The notes beneath the pieces are model-generated. The model saw nothing but the letters and a program-made list of their open reading frames with translations, made no database searches and had not been told where the DNA came from. The translations under genes and the position numbers were made by a program. Positions 17,593 through 26,524 of a DNA stretch of 35,116 nucleotides are shown piece by piece. Each line of letters starts with the position of its first letter. Position 1 is the first letter of the stretch. Source of the DNA: Deltaproteobacteria bacterium (GTDB lineage: Bacteria > Bdellovibrionota_C > UBA2361 > OMII01); assembly GCA_947488865.1 (NCBI GenBank), contig CANLCB010000010.1:1-35116 (forward strand), in the 5' to 3' direction.

Positions 17593-19128
17593 CTACCGAA
17601 AAGAGATGAAGAACATCAAGTTCACGAGCAAGGGGAATAACGCCGCCACAAGCAGATAGAACTGAGAGATACCGCCATCGAAATAACGAGAAAGAATAGC
17701 GTTTCCAGCAGGATTAGGAGCGTTCGCGACTATTGTGAGGCCTCCCGCGGAAACCGCGCCAGCGACAACTAAATATTTTAGATCATCTGAGAAGTGAGGA
17801 ACCAGGGACGCAAGATAGGTGATGGCCGCGTTATCATTGAACGCTGAGAGCACTATCGAACTTAACAACAAAGCGGCGTCTCCAAGACGGTTCAGTAGAG
17901 GTTCAATCCACCACGCCTGAAACGATCCGTGAATCACCAGACCAGCCAAAAAGAACCCCACCAAGAGCGGCATCCTAAGCGACACAGCTCGTTGGTAGTA
18001 CCTAGTCGCGTCCACAAACGCGAGAAAAAACAAGAACCCCCCGATCACAAGTTGAGAGCTCTGAGAGTTAACCACCGTCCACAGCATGAAGAGGAGATTG
18101 GCCACAATAACCGCGACGGGCGCGGCTTTCTCGGATACTGGATGAGCCGCGTCAAATGGTGACACCCTACGCGCCAGGGTGCGGAACTCCCTTCGAAATA
18201 GGTAGAGACACGCGGCGGTTGAGAAACAAATCGCTCCCGCGGCCTTCCACCCGAAGGTTGAGAACATAAATCCGGTGTCCCATCCCCACCGACGAGCGAT
18301 GATGACCACAGGCGGAGCGGCGAAATGAGTGAGCAGTCCGCCTACCGAGATATTAGCGAAGAGAAGCCCCACGGTAGCATACGCCAATCGATTTGAGGGC
18401 TTGTATTTGAAAAAGTGCTGTCCCAGCAAAAGAGCGCAGATGGTCATGGCGGCTGGCTCTGTAATAAGGGAACCAAGCAGCGAACCGGCTATGAGAATAG
18501 TCGCCCACCACGACGCGGGAGAGCCTCCCAATAGTCGAGCACCAAGCGAGAGCGTTCGTTCCGCCAGGTAAAGTATCGGTTGTGTAGCGGCCATCGCCAT
18601 TATTACGACCACGAAAACGGCCTCGGTAAAATGCACCGAATGCTCAAGATACTCTTTGGTCTGCGCCCATCCCTTCGACAGACTAATCACTACAATAAGC
18701 GGAATGGCCCATATGCCGAACACCGCCTCAAGCTCTCCAAGATAGTGGAGCACTACGGTGACAAAATTTAGAGGCGCCTCTCGCCCCTGCTCCCCTTCTC
18801 GACGCGAGAGCCATTCAAGATGTTCGGCCTCCTCACGCTGCTTCGCCCAGCGCAGAAAGATGGGGGCACAAAAGGTATGCACAACCGCGGCGAAGAAAAT
18901 AAGAGTAGCAAACAGGTTCAACGGCTCCACAGAGACTCGGTGGAGCAACACCTCAAAGAGTGTGGAGAGATGCTGGTCGTCGTACGAGAGGATACTACGC
19001 GGGAATACCGCGCCCATCGACTCGCCCGTTGAGACAACGAAGTCGCCCAACGGCGATGACCCCAGGTTACATAAAGAGAAGAGTAGTAGGAAAAGGGTCA
19101 TGGTAAGAGGATAGTCTGCCGCCCCCAA
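17593..19128 (-). CDS. putative Na+/H+ antiporter (PF07399-type) membrane protein
   Basis: 511 aa with about a dozen hydrophobic segments, so an integral inner-membrane transporter. Motifs recalled from the PF07399 family of putative Na+/H+ antiporters and the wider ion-transporter superfamily are present: SLLGSLITEPAAMTICALLL, SVGGLLTHFAAPPVV, VLSAFNDNAAITYLASLVP and IVANAPNPAGNAIL. The acidic and Asn residues in these re-entrant-like motifs are typical ion-binding candidates. The ion specificity is inferred from the family name only. The first in-frame start is a TTG at 19128, and an ATG lies at 19101; neither has a strong ribosome site, so the N-terminus is uncertain by 9 residues. It precedes the DUF2520 gene. 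Confidence 0.85.
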   Translation of the reverse strand: MGAADYPLTMTLFLLLFSLCNLGSSPLGDFVVSTGESMGAVFPRSILSYDDQHLSTLFEVLLHRVSVEPLNLFATLIFFAAVVHTFCAPIFLRWAKQREEAEHLEWLSRREGEQGREAPLNFVTVVLHYLGELEAVFGIWAIPLIVVISLSKGWAQTKEYLEHSVHFTEAVFVVVIMAMAATQPILYLAERTLSLGARLLGGSPASWWATILIAGSLLGSLITEPAAMTICALLLGQHFFKYKPSNRLAYATVGLLFANISVGGLLTHFAAPPVVIIARRWGWDTGFMFSTFGWKAAGAICFSTAACLYLFRREFRTLARRVSPFDAAHPVSEKAAPVAVIVANLLFMLWTVVNSQSSQLVIGGFLFFLAFVDATRYYQRAVSLRMPLLVGFFLAGLVIHGSFQAWWIEPLLNRLGDAALLLSSIVLSAFNDNAAITYLASLVPHFSDDLKYLVVAGAVSAGGLTIVANAPNPAGNAILSRYFDGGISQFYLLVAALFPLLVNLMFFISFR

Positions 19129-19183
19129 CCTGCAAAGAACTCTTCAGCTTTTCGGCTACGAGTTATCCGCATTTGGGTTCCCC

Positions 19184-20623
19184 CTAGATTGTACACTCTT
19201 CAGAATCCAACGATGTGATCTCCGCCGGAAGTTCACAACCTCCCGGCGTGGCGGTCGACAACCTAGACTTTCCACTAACTCGCAGAGAATGAGAAAATGT
19301 TACATCTCCAAGAACCGCAAAGTACTCAGCGTCAACTAAAGACGGAACGACCTTCACACGAGCCTCAAAGTCATTCAGAAGCCCGTAGTAGTGCGCATCG
19401 AGAGTAACTATCGGCAATCCAGGAAGCGACCGCTCAGGATTCACCACCAAGGCGTATGACTTCGAAAGAGTATACGCGTCGGAACGCACAACAAGGAGAT
19501 CATTATTCGACTTTACTGGCGCGAATCGACTTCTTGGAACCTGCAACGCTGTGGCACCCTCGAAAACCTCAATCGCCGCTCCCATCGCAGTCTCTATTTG
19601 AATTACCTTGCGGCTCCCCTTGTCCCGCGGATTAACGGTCTTACGATTGCTAATGAGCGGCAACGGAATGGCCCCCTCGTGCTCACGAGCCACCTTTAAC
19701 ACCGCCTCAAGATCGAGCCAGATGTTATTAGTGTTAAAGTGCTTATAGAGGGAAACATCTTGGAACTGCGGGATTATTCCACCATCTGGAGTAACAGGAG
19801 CCTGACTGCTCTCTCGAAGGAGAAAACGACCGGTCGATTTCCGTCGAGCCAGGTGACCTCCCTTCGCGTCGGCCTTCGTTCGCTCGGCTGTTTCCATCAA
19901 GAACGGAGCGCCGGTCAGCGCAAGATACCCAAGAATTGCCGGCTCCACACTGGCTCCGAGATTATCCGCGTTCGCTACGAACAGGTATCGCTTCCCAAGT
20001 GAGAGCAACTTCTCGGCCAAGCCAGTGGCCAACAATGAGGCGTAAATATCCCCATGCCCAGGGGGATTCCAATTCAATTCCTCATTAGGCTCCGCCGCGG
20101 GCATGAAGGTATCCGCGTAAACTTTGGGATGTCGATGCTGCAAGAAGGAGCTCGGCAGACCAGATGGAGAGAGGTCCGCGTATGGCTTCATAGCGTTCCG
20201 GACATCCGAGTCGGTCGAAAAGCTCGTCATGTGGATCAGCGGGATGTGAACACCCATGGAATCTCCAAGGGCTCGCAGCTGCAACGCTAAGATGTCATTG
20301 AACGTATACGAATCTTTGACTTTAAGAAGAGACTTCGCTCGCTCCAACCCCATCGTGGTGCCGAGACCGCCGTTAAGTCGAACGACTACTAACTTATCGA
20401 GCAACTTTCGTCCCTCGATAGAGAATTCCTTTCGCCGCAGAAGCTCATCTAACGTATCCAGCTTTTCAATGGGCTCTATCTCGTTCTCTTGAATGATTCC
20501 GGTTTCCCCCTTGAGCACGCAATGGAACAATCGCTCAAAGTTGGTGATCACTGGAGCCGGCAACCCATCCTCTCGCATTTTTTGAGAGGCAAGCTCTAAC
20601 CCTCGTTCTCCTTCACTCACCAC
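19184..20623 (-). CDS. UTP-glucose-1-phosphate uridylyltransferase, eukaryotic (UGP) type
   Basis: 479 aa. Makes UDP-glucose from UTP and glucose-1-phosphate in the cytoplasm. The nucleotide-binding loop LNGGLGTTMG is at residues 83-92, PPGHGD at 187-192 and VANADNLGA at 216-224. SNNDLLVVRSDAY and a C-terminal beta-rich domain (VTFSHSLRVSG) follow. Length and motifs fit the eukaryote-like UGP family (PF01704), not the 300-aa GalU type usual in bacteria. Start is GTG with AAGGAG 6 nt upstream; an adjacent second GTG is also possible. Downstream of manA on the same strand with 99 nt between, it suggests a sugar-nucleotide pair. Confidence 0.93.
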   Translation of the reverse strand: MVSEGERGLELASQKMREDGLPAPVITNFERLFHCVLKGETGIIQENEIEPIEKLDTLDELLRRKEFSIEGRKLLDKLVVVRLNGGLGTTMGLERAKSLLKVKDSYTFNDILALQLRALGDSMGVHIPLIHMTSFSTDSDVRNAMKPYADLSPSGLPSSFLQHRHPKVYADTFMPAAEPNEELNWNPPGHGDIYASLLATGLAEKLLSLGKRYLFVANADNLGASVEPAILGYLALTGAPFLMETAERTKADAKGGHLARRKSTGRFLLRESSQAPVTPDGGIIPQFQDVSLYKHFNTNNIWLDLEAVLKVAREHEGAIPLPLISNRKTVNPRDKGSRKVIQIETAMGAAIEVFEGATALQVPRSRFAPVKSNNDLLVVRSDAYTLSKSYALVVNPERSLPGLPIVTLDAHYYGLLNDFEARVKVVPSLVDAEYFAVLGDVTFSHSLRVSGKSRLSTATPGGCELPAEITSLDSEECTI

Positions 20624-20722
20624 GAGACACTCCTTCCTAAATGAACATACACCCGGGACTTTCTAGTCGAGCCCGCCAGCATCATGCTAAAAAAAATGGG
20701 TTTGCGCACTACTAAGGATTGG

Positions 20723-21943
20723 CTACTCACGCCCAATGCTCGCCCGATATACAGCGGCATCATGGGTTCGAACCTCATAAAGTCCGGTGTCTATAGGCAA
20801 TAGCGCGCCGTCCCCATCCGACAGGGAGACCGATCTTCCGGTGGCAAGGTTGGTGACAACGGTAGCCGCGCCGAGACTCATAAGCAACCGAGCGCCCCCA
20901 TCTGTCGACACGTTGAATACATGGCGCCCAGCAGGCACATACCCCACCTCAAACTCCGAACAGGGGGTCGGGAACACCAAGAACCCCTCCGCATCTCGAA
21001 TCGGGAGTATCGGCTGCGGCCTTACGGGATCATACGTAACCATCTCAAGCAAAGTAGAGACGTCCTTGTATTTCGGAGTAAGCCCTCCCCTCACCACATT
21101 GTCAGAGCAGGCCATACATTCAACCAGATCACCGGCTAAATACGCATGAGGAAGGTTAGCGGGTATGAAAATTCCACGGCCCGGCTCTATCGTAATAACG
21201 TTCATGATAAACAGAGCAATTAATCCGGGGTCTTCGTCACCATACTGTTCTCGAAGGCGATGAAAGACTTCTGTCTCAAGCCCTTCGCCTTTACCGTGTT
21301 TGGTTTCGCGAGCGATCTCGGCGACCAGTGAGGCCGTACGCTCAGGTCCTAGCGCGAAGAGGCTTGAGAACACGGTCCGATACAGATCGCGACCAGCCAA
21401 TTCAAAAGAAGCTCCGCCAAAGAGTGCCCCAAGCATGGGCAAACGATTGAGCACTTCCCGCAAATCACCGATAGGCTTGAACCCATACAGCAAAGTTACC
21501 GGGGAAAGTGGAAGACCAATCTCAGGTTTGTGACGAGCGTCGGGATAATTTTTAGAATCGAGCGCATGCAGCCGCTTGGCCCTTACAGCGTCAGGATGGG
21601 CCTGTATCGACAATCCATGAGCCTCATTGATGGAAAGCACCTTAAGGAGAAACGGCAATTCAGACGAGTATCGCTCGGCCGCGACACTTCCAAGCAACTC
21701 GACAGCATTGCCCTTCAAGAAAGCATTAAGCGGACCTCTCGTCTCAGCATCAATGAGCACTTCAGAAGGCATGGAGTCGTGAGCGCCAAGCCAATACTCC
21801 GCAAGACAGGCCTCAGGAGCATGCCCCGGAACGATCGCAGATATGCGAGACTCGCGTCCTACCTTACCCCACGAGGAGGTCTTCGCTTTTCCGATTATCC
21901 GGAAAGGGGCTTCACTCTTTTTTACGAACTGACCTGAACTCAC
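20723..21943 (-). CDS. manA: mannose-6-phosphate isomerase, class I
   Basis: 406 aa. Interconverts fructose-6-phosphate and mannose-6-phosphate. The zinc ligands of class I enzymes are visible: Gln114 and His116 in LSIQAHPD, Glu141 in RHKPEI and His266 in IPANLPHAYL. The family signature SDNVVRGGLTPKYKDV spans residues 280-295. The GTG start at 21943 has GTGAGG upstream. It precedes the UDP-glucose pyrophosphorylase gene, so both may feed surface-polysaccharide synthesis (inference). The upstream 302-nt gap contains a palindromic element. Confidence 0.95.
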   Translation of the reverse strand: MSSGQFVKKSEAPFRIIGKAKTSSWGKVGRESRISAIVPGHAPEACLAEYWLGAHDSMPSEVLIDAETRGPLNAFLKGNAVELLGSVAAERYSSELPFLLKVLSINEAHGLSIQAHPDAVRAKRLHALDSKNYPDARHKPEIGLPLSPVTLLYGFKPIGDLREVLNRLPMLGALFGGASFELAGRDLYRTVFSSLFALGPERTASLVAEIARETKHGKGEGLETEVFHRLREQYGDEDPGLIALFIMNVITIEPGRGIFIPANLPHAYLAGDLVECMACSDNVVRGGLTPKYKDVSTLLEMVTYDPVRPQPILPIRDAEGFLVFPTPCSEFEVGYVPAGRHVFNVSTDGGARLLMSLGAATVVTNLATGRSVSLSDGDGALLPIDTGLYEVRTHDAAVYRASIGRE

Positions 21944-22245
21944 AGAGCCTCACATCCCCGACATTCTAACCGACCCACAGCATATTCCAAACGCCTGTGG
22001 AACAGCGTAACGGGAATCGATCTCCCTTACAAGCATTCGAGCTGCAACCGAACCCTGATTAGACAGCATCCGCAGCTTGCGTAATTGCAGTGGAGGGCCG
22101 GCGGCCTCGCCGGCCGCCGGCACGAATGTTGCGGGTTAAGAGTGAATGCCCGATGCTCTTGTACCCGCGGCCGTCGAGGCCGCCGGCCCTCCAAGGATTC
22201 GACGTAGCAATAGTAAAGAATCGGTGAATCGTTTCTAGGAGGGGG
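21944..22245. other. intergenic region manA / transglutaminase-like gene (302 nt)
   Basis: Apart from the palindromic element at 22091-22193, I see no gene, tRNA or clear terminator. The stretch 21944-22090 should contain any manA promoter, but no good -35/-10 pair was found. Confidence 0.5.
22091..22193. repeat. 103-bp GC-rich palindromic element (REP/MITE-like)
   Basis: The ends are a perfect 19-bp inverted repeat: tggagggccggcggcctcg at 22091-22109 and its complement at 22175-22193. After one mismatch, seven more bases pair. The centre contains a second imperfect repeat (cgggttaagag / ctcttgtacccg). It is much more GC-rich than its surroundings, carries no reading frame and lies in the 302-nt gap 21944-22245. 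It looks like a dispersed palindromic repeat; copy number cannot be judged here. Confidence 0.7.
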
Positions 22246-23733
22246 CTAGACGGTTACTTTTCCCAACTGAAGATCTAAGCCCTTAATAGCCTTTCGAAGA
22301 TGGGGCATCTGCGCTTTGGCCACATCGAGAACGGCGCGCTTTTGCGAGTCTGAGAGCACTCCGGTTTGCTCCACAGTCACAACTTTTTTATCCCGCTCCT
22401 CAACCACTAGATGCGCCATCGGCACTGGCTCTCCGCCCACAGGCGCGGGAATTAGCGCATAAGAGAGTGCGGGAGCCCGCACACGCGCGCCCCGTCCATA
22501 AAACTCGTCGGTTCCGGCGATCATTCGATTACGAATCTTAATATGCTCGTCTCGGATCCCCGCAAATCCAACGATTATCCCCACGCCCTTTACCTCCACA
22601 CAGGACCACGGCAGATACCCTCCCCCTCCGCCGAAGCCCCCGAAATATCCTTGAGCAAATGGCATAGAGTGTTTCCGAACCTCATAGATGTCGGAGATTG
22701 TTTGCGGCCTCCAAATCGCCGGAGCCTCAGGACCAGAGAGACGATACGAATTTTTGAATGGACTAGCGTCTACAACGACCGGTTGGTAACCACCATTGCG
22801 GTTCTCAAAAAAGGCCACCGCAATATTATGAGTGATAGAACCAAGGCCTATAAGATAAACGTCACAAGGAACACCTCGCGCAACAAAGAAACTTCGCGCT
22901 GCCGATGCTGAGTCTACGCACTGATGGCCATAAGCGCCCGGCAAATCCGGAGAAGCCCCCCACTCAACAAAAACTTTCGAAGCCAAGCGGGCGAGCATCT
23001 GCCTCGGACTCTCTTTAACCTCGCCATCATTCTCTCCAGACAATCTGGACAGGCGAGTCGCTGGTTTATCAACCTTGAGAGAACGGGCCCCAGTGCTGTA
23101 CCCGTATTTCTCGAGAGGAAAATGAAGGGCCGCGACGCGCTCATTAAATTCGCGGCAAAGCTCTAGTGCGCGACCCGAAAGAGATTGGAGAGTCGTTACT
23201 AGCGCTCCACCTCCTTGCACCTTCGACTCAAGAGCGCTCGAAATAGCGTCAACTTCCTCCTTCCTCCACTTACGCTCGTCATAGCCGTTCCGAAAAGGAG
23301 GCATTTTTGCTTCTGATTTTTTATTAACGAAAGCCGCCACGACTTTTGCCATGCTCTCAGAGGGTTCGTGACCCAGCATCTCAACTCGGAAACGATGCGC
23401 ATCCACCACTGGCAGGCGAGACACACTCTCCTCAACGGCCTTCCACCATGTAGCATCCGAGCAGGTTTTCGTTATTTCTCTCCACGCGCCAGAATCGGCA
23501 GGAGAAGAAGCGTAGAGATCCGCGATGACCAACGCAGCACGAGTCGCATTGCTACCCGCGATACTGGCAAAAATCTCCTGAGTTTTTTCGGCGTGGCCAT
23601 CCCGCACATAGCGCCCAATCGTCTCCACCATTTCGTAGTGAGGCTTAGCGAGCACTTCTCGAAATGTTTCGATTGGCAAAGGCTCATTACGTTGGGAGCG
23701 CTTCTCTGGTTGATGAGTGGGCATTTTCACCAC
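22246..23733 (-). CDS. uncharacterised protein with transglutaminase-like Cys-His-Asp core
   Basis: 495 aa if started at the GTG 23733; starts at GTG 23730 or ATG 23724 (492 aa) are equally plausible. No signal peptide or membrane helix. The N-terminal half (1-245) is charged, helical and unrecognised. Residues 268-326 match the transglutaminase-like papain fold: YGHQCVDSASAARSFFVARG with Cys272, then ITHNIAVAFFE with His302, then YQPVVVDASPF with Asp322, in the right order and with plausible spacing. A Gly-rich run (363-373, GYFGGFGGGGGY) and a C-terminal beta-rich part follow. The function could be a peptidase or amidase, or an inactive fold. It appears to be a single-gene unit upstream of the palindromic element. 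Confidence 0.65.
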   Translation of the reverse strand: MVKMPTHQPEKRSQRNEPLPIETFREVLAKPHYEMVETIGRYVRDGHAEKTQEIFASIAGSNATRAALVIADLYASSPADSGAWREITKTCSDATWWKAVEESVSRLPVVDAHRFRVEMLGHEPSESMAKVVAAFVNKKSEAKMPPFRNGYDERKWRKEEVDAISSALESKVQGGGALVTTLQSLSGRALELCREFNERVAALHFPLEKYGYSTGARSLKVDKPATRLSRLSGENDGEVKESPRQMLARLASKVFVEWGASPDLPGAYGHQCVDSASAARSFFVARGVPCDVYLIGLGSITHNIAVAFFENRNGGYQPVVVDASPFKNSYRLSGPEAPAIWRPQTISDIYEVRKHSMPFAQGYFGGFGGGGGYLPWSCVEVKGVGIIVGFAGIRDEHIKIRNRMIAGTDEFYGRGARVRAPALSYALIPAPVGGEPVPMAHLVVEERDKKVVTVEQTGVLSDSQKRAVLDVAKAQMPHLRKAIKGLDLQLGKVTV

Positions 23734-24153
23734 AGACTTCTTGAAAACGACCTAGCCAGCGCTTCATTATTCGCGCTTCAAGCTCTACGGTACCAAAAAC
23801 CCAGTTCCTTCGCATGAAATTGCCTAAACACCCTCAACAACTGTCCATTTTTTTAAACCCTTTGGGGCATAACTAAGACAGTATCTCGCGCCCGCACTAG
23901 CGCTTTAGAACCCCGCACTACCCCCTTGAAGACAGATAACATATTGGCGAAAGGTGACGTGTAACCACAAAACCCAAAAATGGTTTTGCTCCCAACCTCC
24001 CTTGGCCTGGATAATGGTGGGACGGACGCAGCTATTAGATACAGGGCGGAATCTTATCTAATGGACGCGTACATGAGTTCGCCTCCCTAAATTTCCAACG
24101 GTAGTGTGGGTCCGTCGAGGATGCGTTACTATCGTTAGAAAAGGAGACTGTCG
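23734..24153. other. divergent intergenic region (420 nt) without a gene
   Basis: Separates two divergent genes and should hold both promoters. On the plus strand, TTGCTC and GATAAT (24010-24015) are spaced 19 nt apart and are a weak candidate. An 8-bp inverted repeat lies at 24034-24062. A 9-codon frame (24061-24090, MDAYMSSPP) overlaps its right arm but has no ribosome site. No RNA gene was recognised. Confidence 0.5.
24034..24062 (+). promoter_or_regulatory. 8-bp inverted repeat upstream of the saccharopine-dehydrogenase-like gene
   Basis: attagata (24034-24041) and tatctaat (24055-24062) are a perfect inverted repeat with centres 21 bp apart, two helical turns, as for a dimeric repressor. 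It lies about 90 bp upstream of the start codon and downstream of a weak -10. The regulator is not identifiable. Confidence 0.35.
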
Positions 24154-25260
24154 ATGCATACTGTCGCGCTGATCGGAGCGGGTAAGATCGGTGAAGCCAT
24201 CACCGCGCTCTTCGCCACTTCTGGACGCTATCGCGTTAAGGTGTGCGATGTCGATGTTGCCCGCGCTCAACAAGTGGTAGGCACGCTCGCCCACTGCGAG
24301 GCTCACGCCATAAATCTCGCGGACCCTCATTCCACAAAAGAGATTTTACGAGGGTGTTCGATTGTATTGAGCGCCCTTCCCTTCTTTTGCAACAAGGCGG
24401 TCGCTCAAGCCGCCGCCGACCTGAACATCCATTACGCCGATCTTACTGAAGACGTTGAGACCTCAAAGTTCATCGCCCATCTGGCGTCATCTTCGACCTC
24501 CGCGTTTATGCCCCAGTGTGGGCTAGCCCCCGGATTCATCAGTATCGCGGCCGCTCACCTCACGGGACTCTTCGACACCGTTGATACCGTTAAGCTCCGG
24601 GTCGGCGCTCTCCCCATGTACCCAACCAACAAGCTCATGTACAACCTCACATGGTCAACGGATGGACTCATTAATGAATATTGCAATGCCTGCGAGGTCA
24701 TCCAAAACGGGACGAAGCAATTAGCCGCCCCGCTTGAAGGCTATGAGCGACTCTCACTCGATGGAGATGAATATGAAGCATTCAACACCTCTGGCGGACT
24801 GGGCTCGTTAGCGGAGGCGCTTCACGGCAAAGTGCGAGAGCTGAACTACAAGACGATTCGTTATCCCGGCCACAGAGATCTCGTACACTTCCTTCTCTCG
24901 GAACTGCAATTCAAAGGAGATCGAGATACTCTTAAGAAAGTACTCGAAAGGAGCATTCCGACGACGAATCAGGATAAGTGCATTATCTTCGTTGAAGTCA
25001 CCGGCGTCACGCGTGGGAGGACATGCGCGAAGACTTACTCAAGCACCGTCTACAATCAAATGATTAACAACCGCCACTTTACGGCCATTCAGATTACTAC
25101 GGCCGCTGGAATTTGCGCCCCTGTGGACATGCTTCTGACCGGAGCAATCCCGAAAGCCTCTGGTTTTGTGAAGCCCGAGGACATTCCTCTACCCGCGTTC
25201 CTCTCGAACGAATTTGGAAAGCTTTGTCGAGACGACAAGGCGCTTCGGGGAATTTCGTAA
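24154..25260 (+). CDS. saccharopine dehydrogenase / lysine 6-dehydrogenase-like oxidoreductase
   Basis: 368 aa, cytoplasmic. The N-terminal Rossmann fold has VALIGAGKIGEAI (G8, G10, G13), with an acidic strand end (KVCDVD, about 29-34). Next come SIVLSALPFFCNKAVAQAAADLNIHYADLT and FMPQCGLAPGFISIAAAHL (118-136), both typical of the saccharopine-dehydrogenase family. The C-terminal half contains NTSGGLGSLAEALHGKVRELNYKTIRYPGH, as in lysine 6-dehydrogenase-type members. The substrate is probably an amino-acid-derived imine or saccharopine; the exact one is unknown. AAGGAG lies 7 nt before the ATG. It ends one base before the convergent ornithine aminotransferase stop. Confidence 0.85.
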   Translation: MHTVALIGAGKIGEAITALFATSGRYRVKVCDVDVARAQQVVGTLAHCEAHAINLADPHSTKEILRGCSIVLSALPFFCNKAVAQAAADLNIHYADLTEDVETSKFIAHLASSSTSAFMPQCGLAPGFISIAAAHLTGLFDTVDTVKLRVGALPMYPTNKLMYNLTWSTDGLINEYCNACEVIQNGTKQLAAPLEGYERLSLDGDEYEAFNTSGGLGSLAEALHGKVRELNYKTIRYPGHRDLVHFLLSELQFKGDRDTLKKVLERSIPTTNQDKCIIFVEVTGVTRGRTCAKTYSSTVYNQMINNRHFTAIQITTAAGICAPVDMLLTGAIPKASGFVKPEDIPLPAFLSNEFGKLCRDDKALRGIS

Positions 25261-26511
25261 TTATGGATGGTCTCCTAAGACCTTCTCAATAATGGCGAGC
25301 CCCGCATCAAGCTCCTCTTGAGTTATAACAAGAGGAGGCGCCATTCTCAGAGTCTGTGAGCGGGTATCCTTGCACAGAAGCCCGGCATACTTGAGCTTCT
25401 TACAGAAGTCTTTCGCTGTGCCAGCGGCTGGATCGATATCAATACCAATCATGAGTCCGCGTCCGCGAACCTCTTTGATAACCTTGGACTTAATGGATCT
25501 CAGGCGAGATACTGCGTACGCGCCGAGCTCAGCAGCGCGCTCATGAGGCTTCTCCTCATTTATAAGCGCGATAACCTCTCGCGCGATAGCGCAGGCGAAC
25601 GGATTCCCGCCAAAAGTCGTTCCGTGAGAGCCCGGATTAAACACCTGCATTACGTTATCATTCGCCGCGATACATGAGATAGGAATGATTCCGCCACCAA
25701 GAGACTTGGCGAGAATCAGGACGTCCGGATCAACTCCTTCGTGATCGCACGCGAATATTTTCCCCGTTCGACACATTCCAGTCTGAATCTCGTCCGCGAT
25801 TAAAAGGACATTGTTCTTCGTGCAGAGTTCTCTCAGCTGCTTGAGAAATCCATCTGGTGGAATAATTACCCCGCCCTCTCCAAGGATGGGCTCTACGCTA
25901 ACCGCCGCGGTATTGGGTGTAATAGCCGACGCTACAGCGTCGATATCGCCAAACGGCACCAACTTGAATCCTGGCGTGAACGGGCCAAACCCTCGCTTGC
26001 TATCGGCCGATGAACTGAAACCAACAATCGTAGTCGTTCGACCATGGAAGTTACCATCGAAAACGATAATCTCTGCCTGCCCTTCTGGAACCTTTTTTAT
26101 GTCGTACGCCCAACGTCGAACGGCTTTGATCGCCGTCTCAACGGCCTCCGCGCCAGAATTCATGATAAGAACTCGGTCTTTGCGGCAAAACTTGGCAAGG
26201 TCTCGAACGAGATACGCCAAAGTGTCAGCGTAAAACGCGCGCGACGTGAGAGTGAGCGCATCAAGTTGCGCGTGAGCGACCTTGTTGATGCGAGGATTGC
26301 AGTGCCCAAAATTAAGGGCGCTGTACGCGCTGAGGAAGTCGATGTAACGGCGCCCCTCAACATCTTCCACCCACACGCCCTTCCCTGACTTGATTACGAC
26401 CTCTAAGGGACCGTAGTTCTGGGCGGAATATGTCTCAGTCATCTCGATGTAGTCTCGAGCGACCATCTCAGTAGCCTTCATGCTTTTTGGGGTTTTGACC
26501 GCTGTATCCAT
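25261..26511 (-). CDS. rocD: ornithine aminotransferase (class III PLP)
   Basis: 416 aa. Converts ornithine plus 2-oxoglutarate to glutamate semialdehyde and glutamate. PLP-fold landmarks are NSGAEAVETAIK (118-129), FDGNFHGRTTT (151-161), LLIADEIQTGMCRTG with Asp240, and the Schiff-base Lys269 in LILAKSLGGG. HGTTFGGNPFACAIA follows. The N-terminal YSAQNYGPLEVVIKSGKGVWV is characteristic of ornithine aminotransferases. Start ATG at 26511 has no Shine-Dalgarno, and a TATACT box sits 8 nt upstream, so the mRNA may be leaderless. It lies 96 nt after asnS on the same strand and converges on the saccharopine-dehydrogenase-like gene with zero spacing. Lysine aminotransferase is a less likely reading. 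Confidence 0.9.
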   Translation of the reverse strand: MDTAVKTPKSMKATEMVARDYIEMTETYSAQNYGPLEVVIKSGKGVWVEDVEGRRYIDFLSAYSALNFGHCNPRINKVAHAQLDALTLTSRAFYADTLAYLVRDLAKFCRKDRVLIMNSGAEAVETAIKAVRRWAYDIKKVPEGQAEIIVFDGNFHGRTTTIVGFSSSADSKRGFGPFTPGFKLVPFGDIDAVASAITPNTAAVSVEPILGEGGVIIPPDGFLKQLRELCTKNNVLLIADEIQTGMCRTGKIFACDHEGVDPDVLILAKSLGGGIIPISCIAANDNVMQVFNPGSHGTTFGGNPFACAIAREVIALINEEKPHERAAELGAYAVSRLRSIKSKVIKEVRGRGLMIGIDIDPAAGTAKDFCKKLKYAGLLCKDTRSQTLRMAPPLVITQEELDAGLAIIEKVLGDHP

Positions 26512-26518
26512 GCTTTCA

Positions 26519-26524
26519 AGTATA
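26519..26524 (-). promoter_or_regulatory. candidate -10 of rocD (possibly leaderless transcript)
   Basis: TATACT on the minus strand ends 7 bases before the rocD ATG, so transcription would begin about at the start codon. There is no good -35. An imperfect inverted repeat (tgatc...gatca, 26537-26557) lies just upstream and could be an operator or the 3' stem of asnS. Confidence 0.35.

Noticed and set aside
20690-20705. T8 run on the minus strand after manA considered as a terminator
   Set aside because: No inverted repeat precedes the run.
24061-24090. Nine-codon frame (MDAYMSSPP) as a regulatory leader peptide
   Set aside because: No Shine-Dalgarno and no run of regulatory codons; it merely overlaps the inverted repeat.
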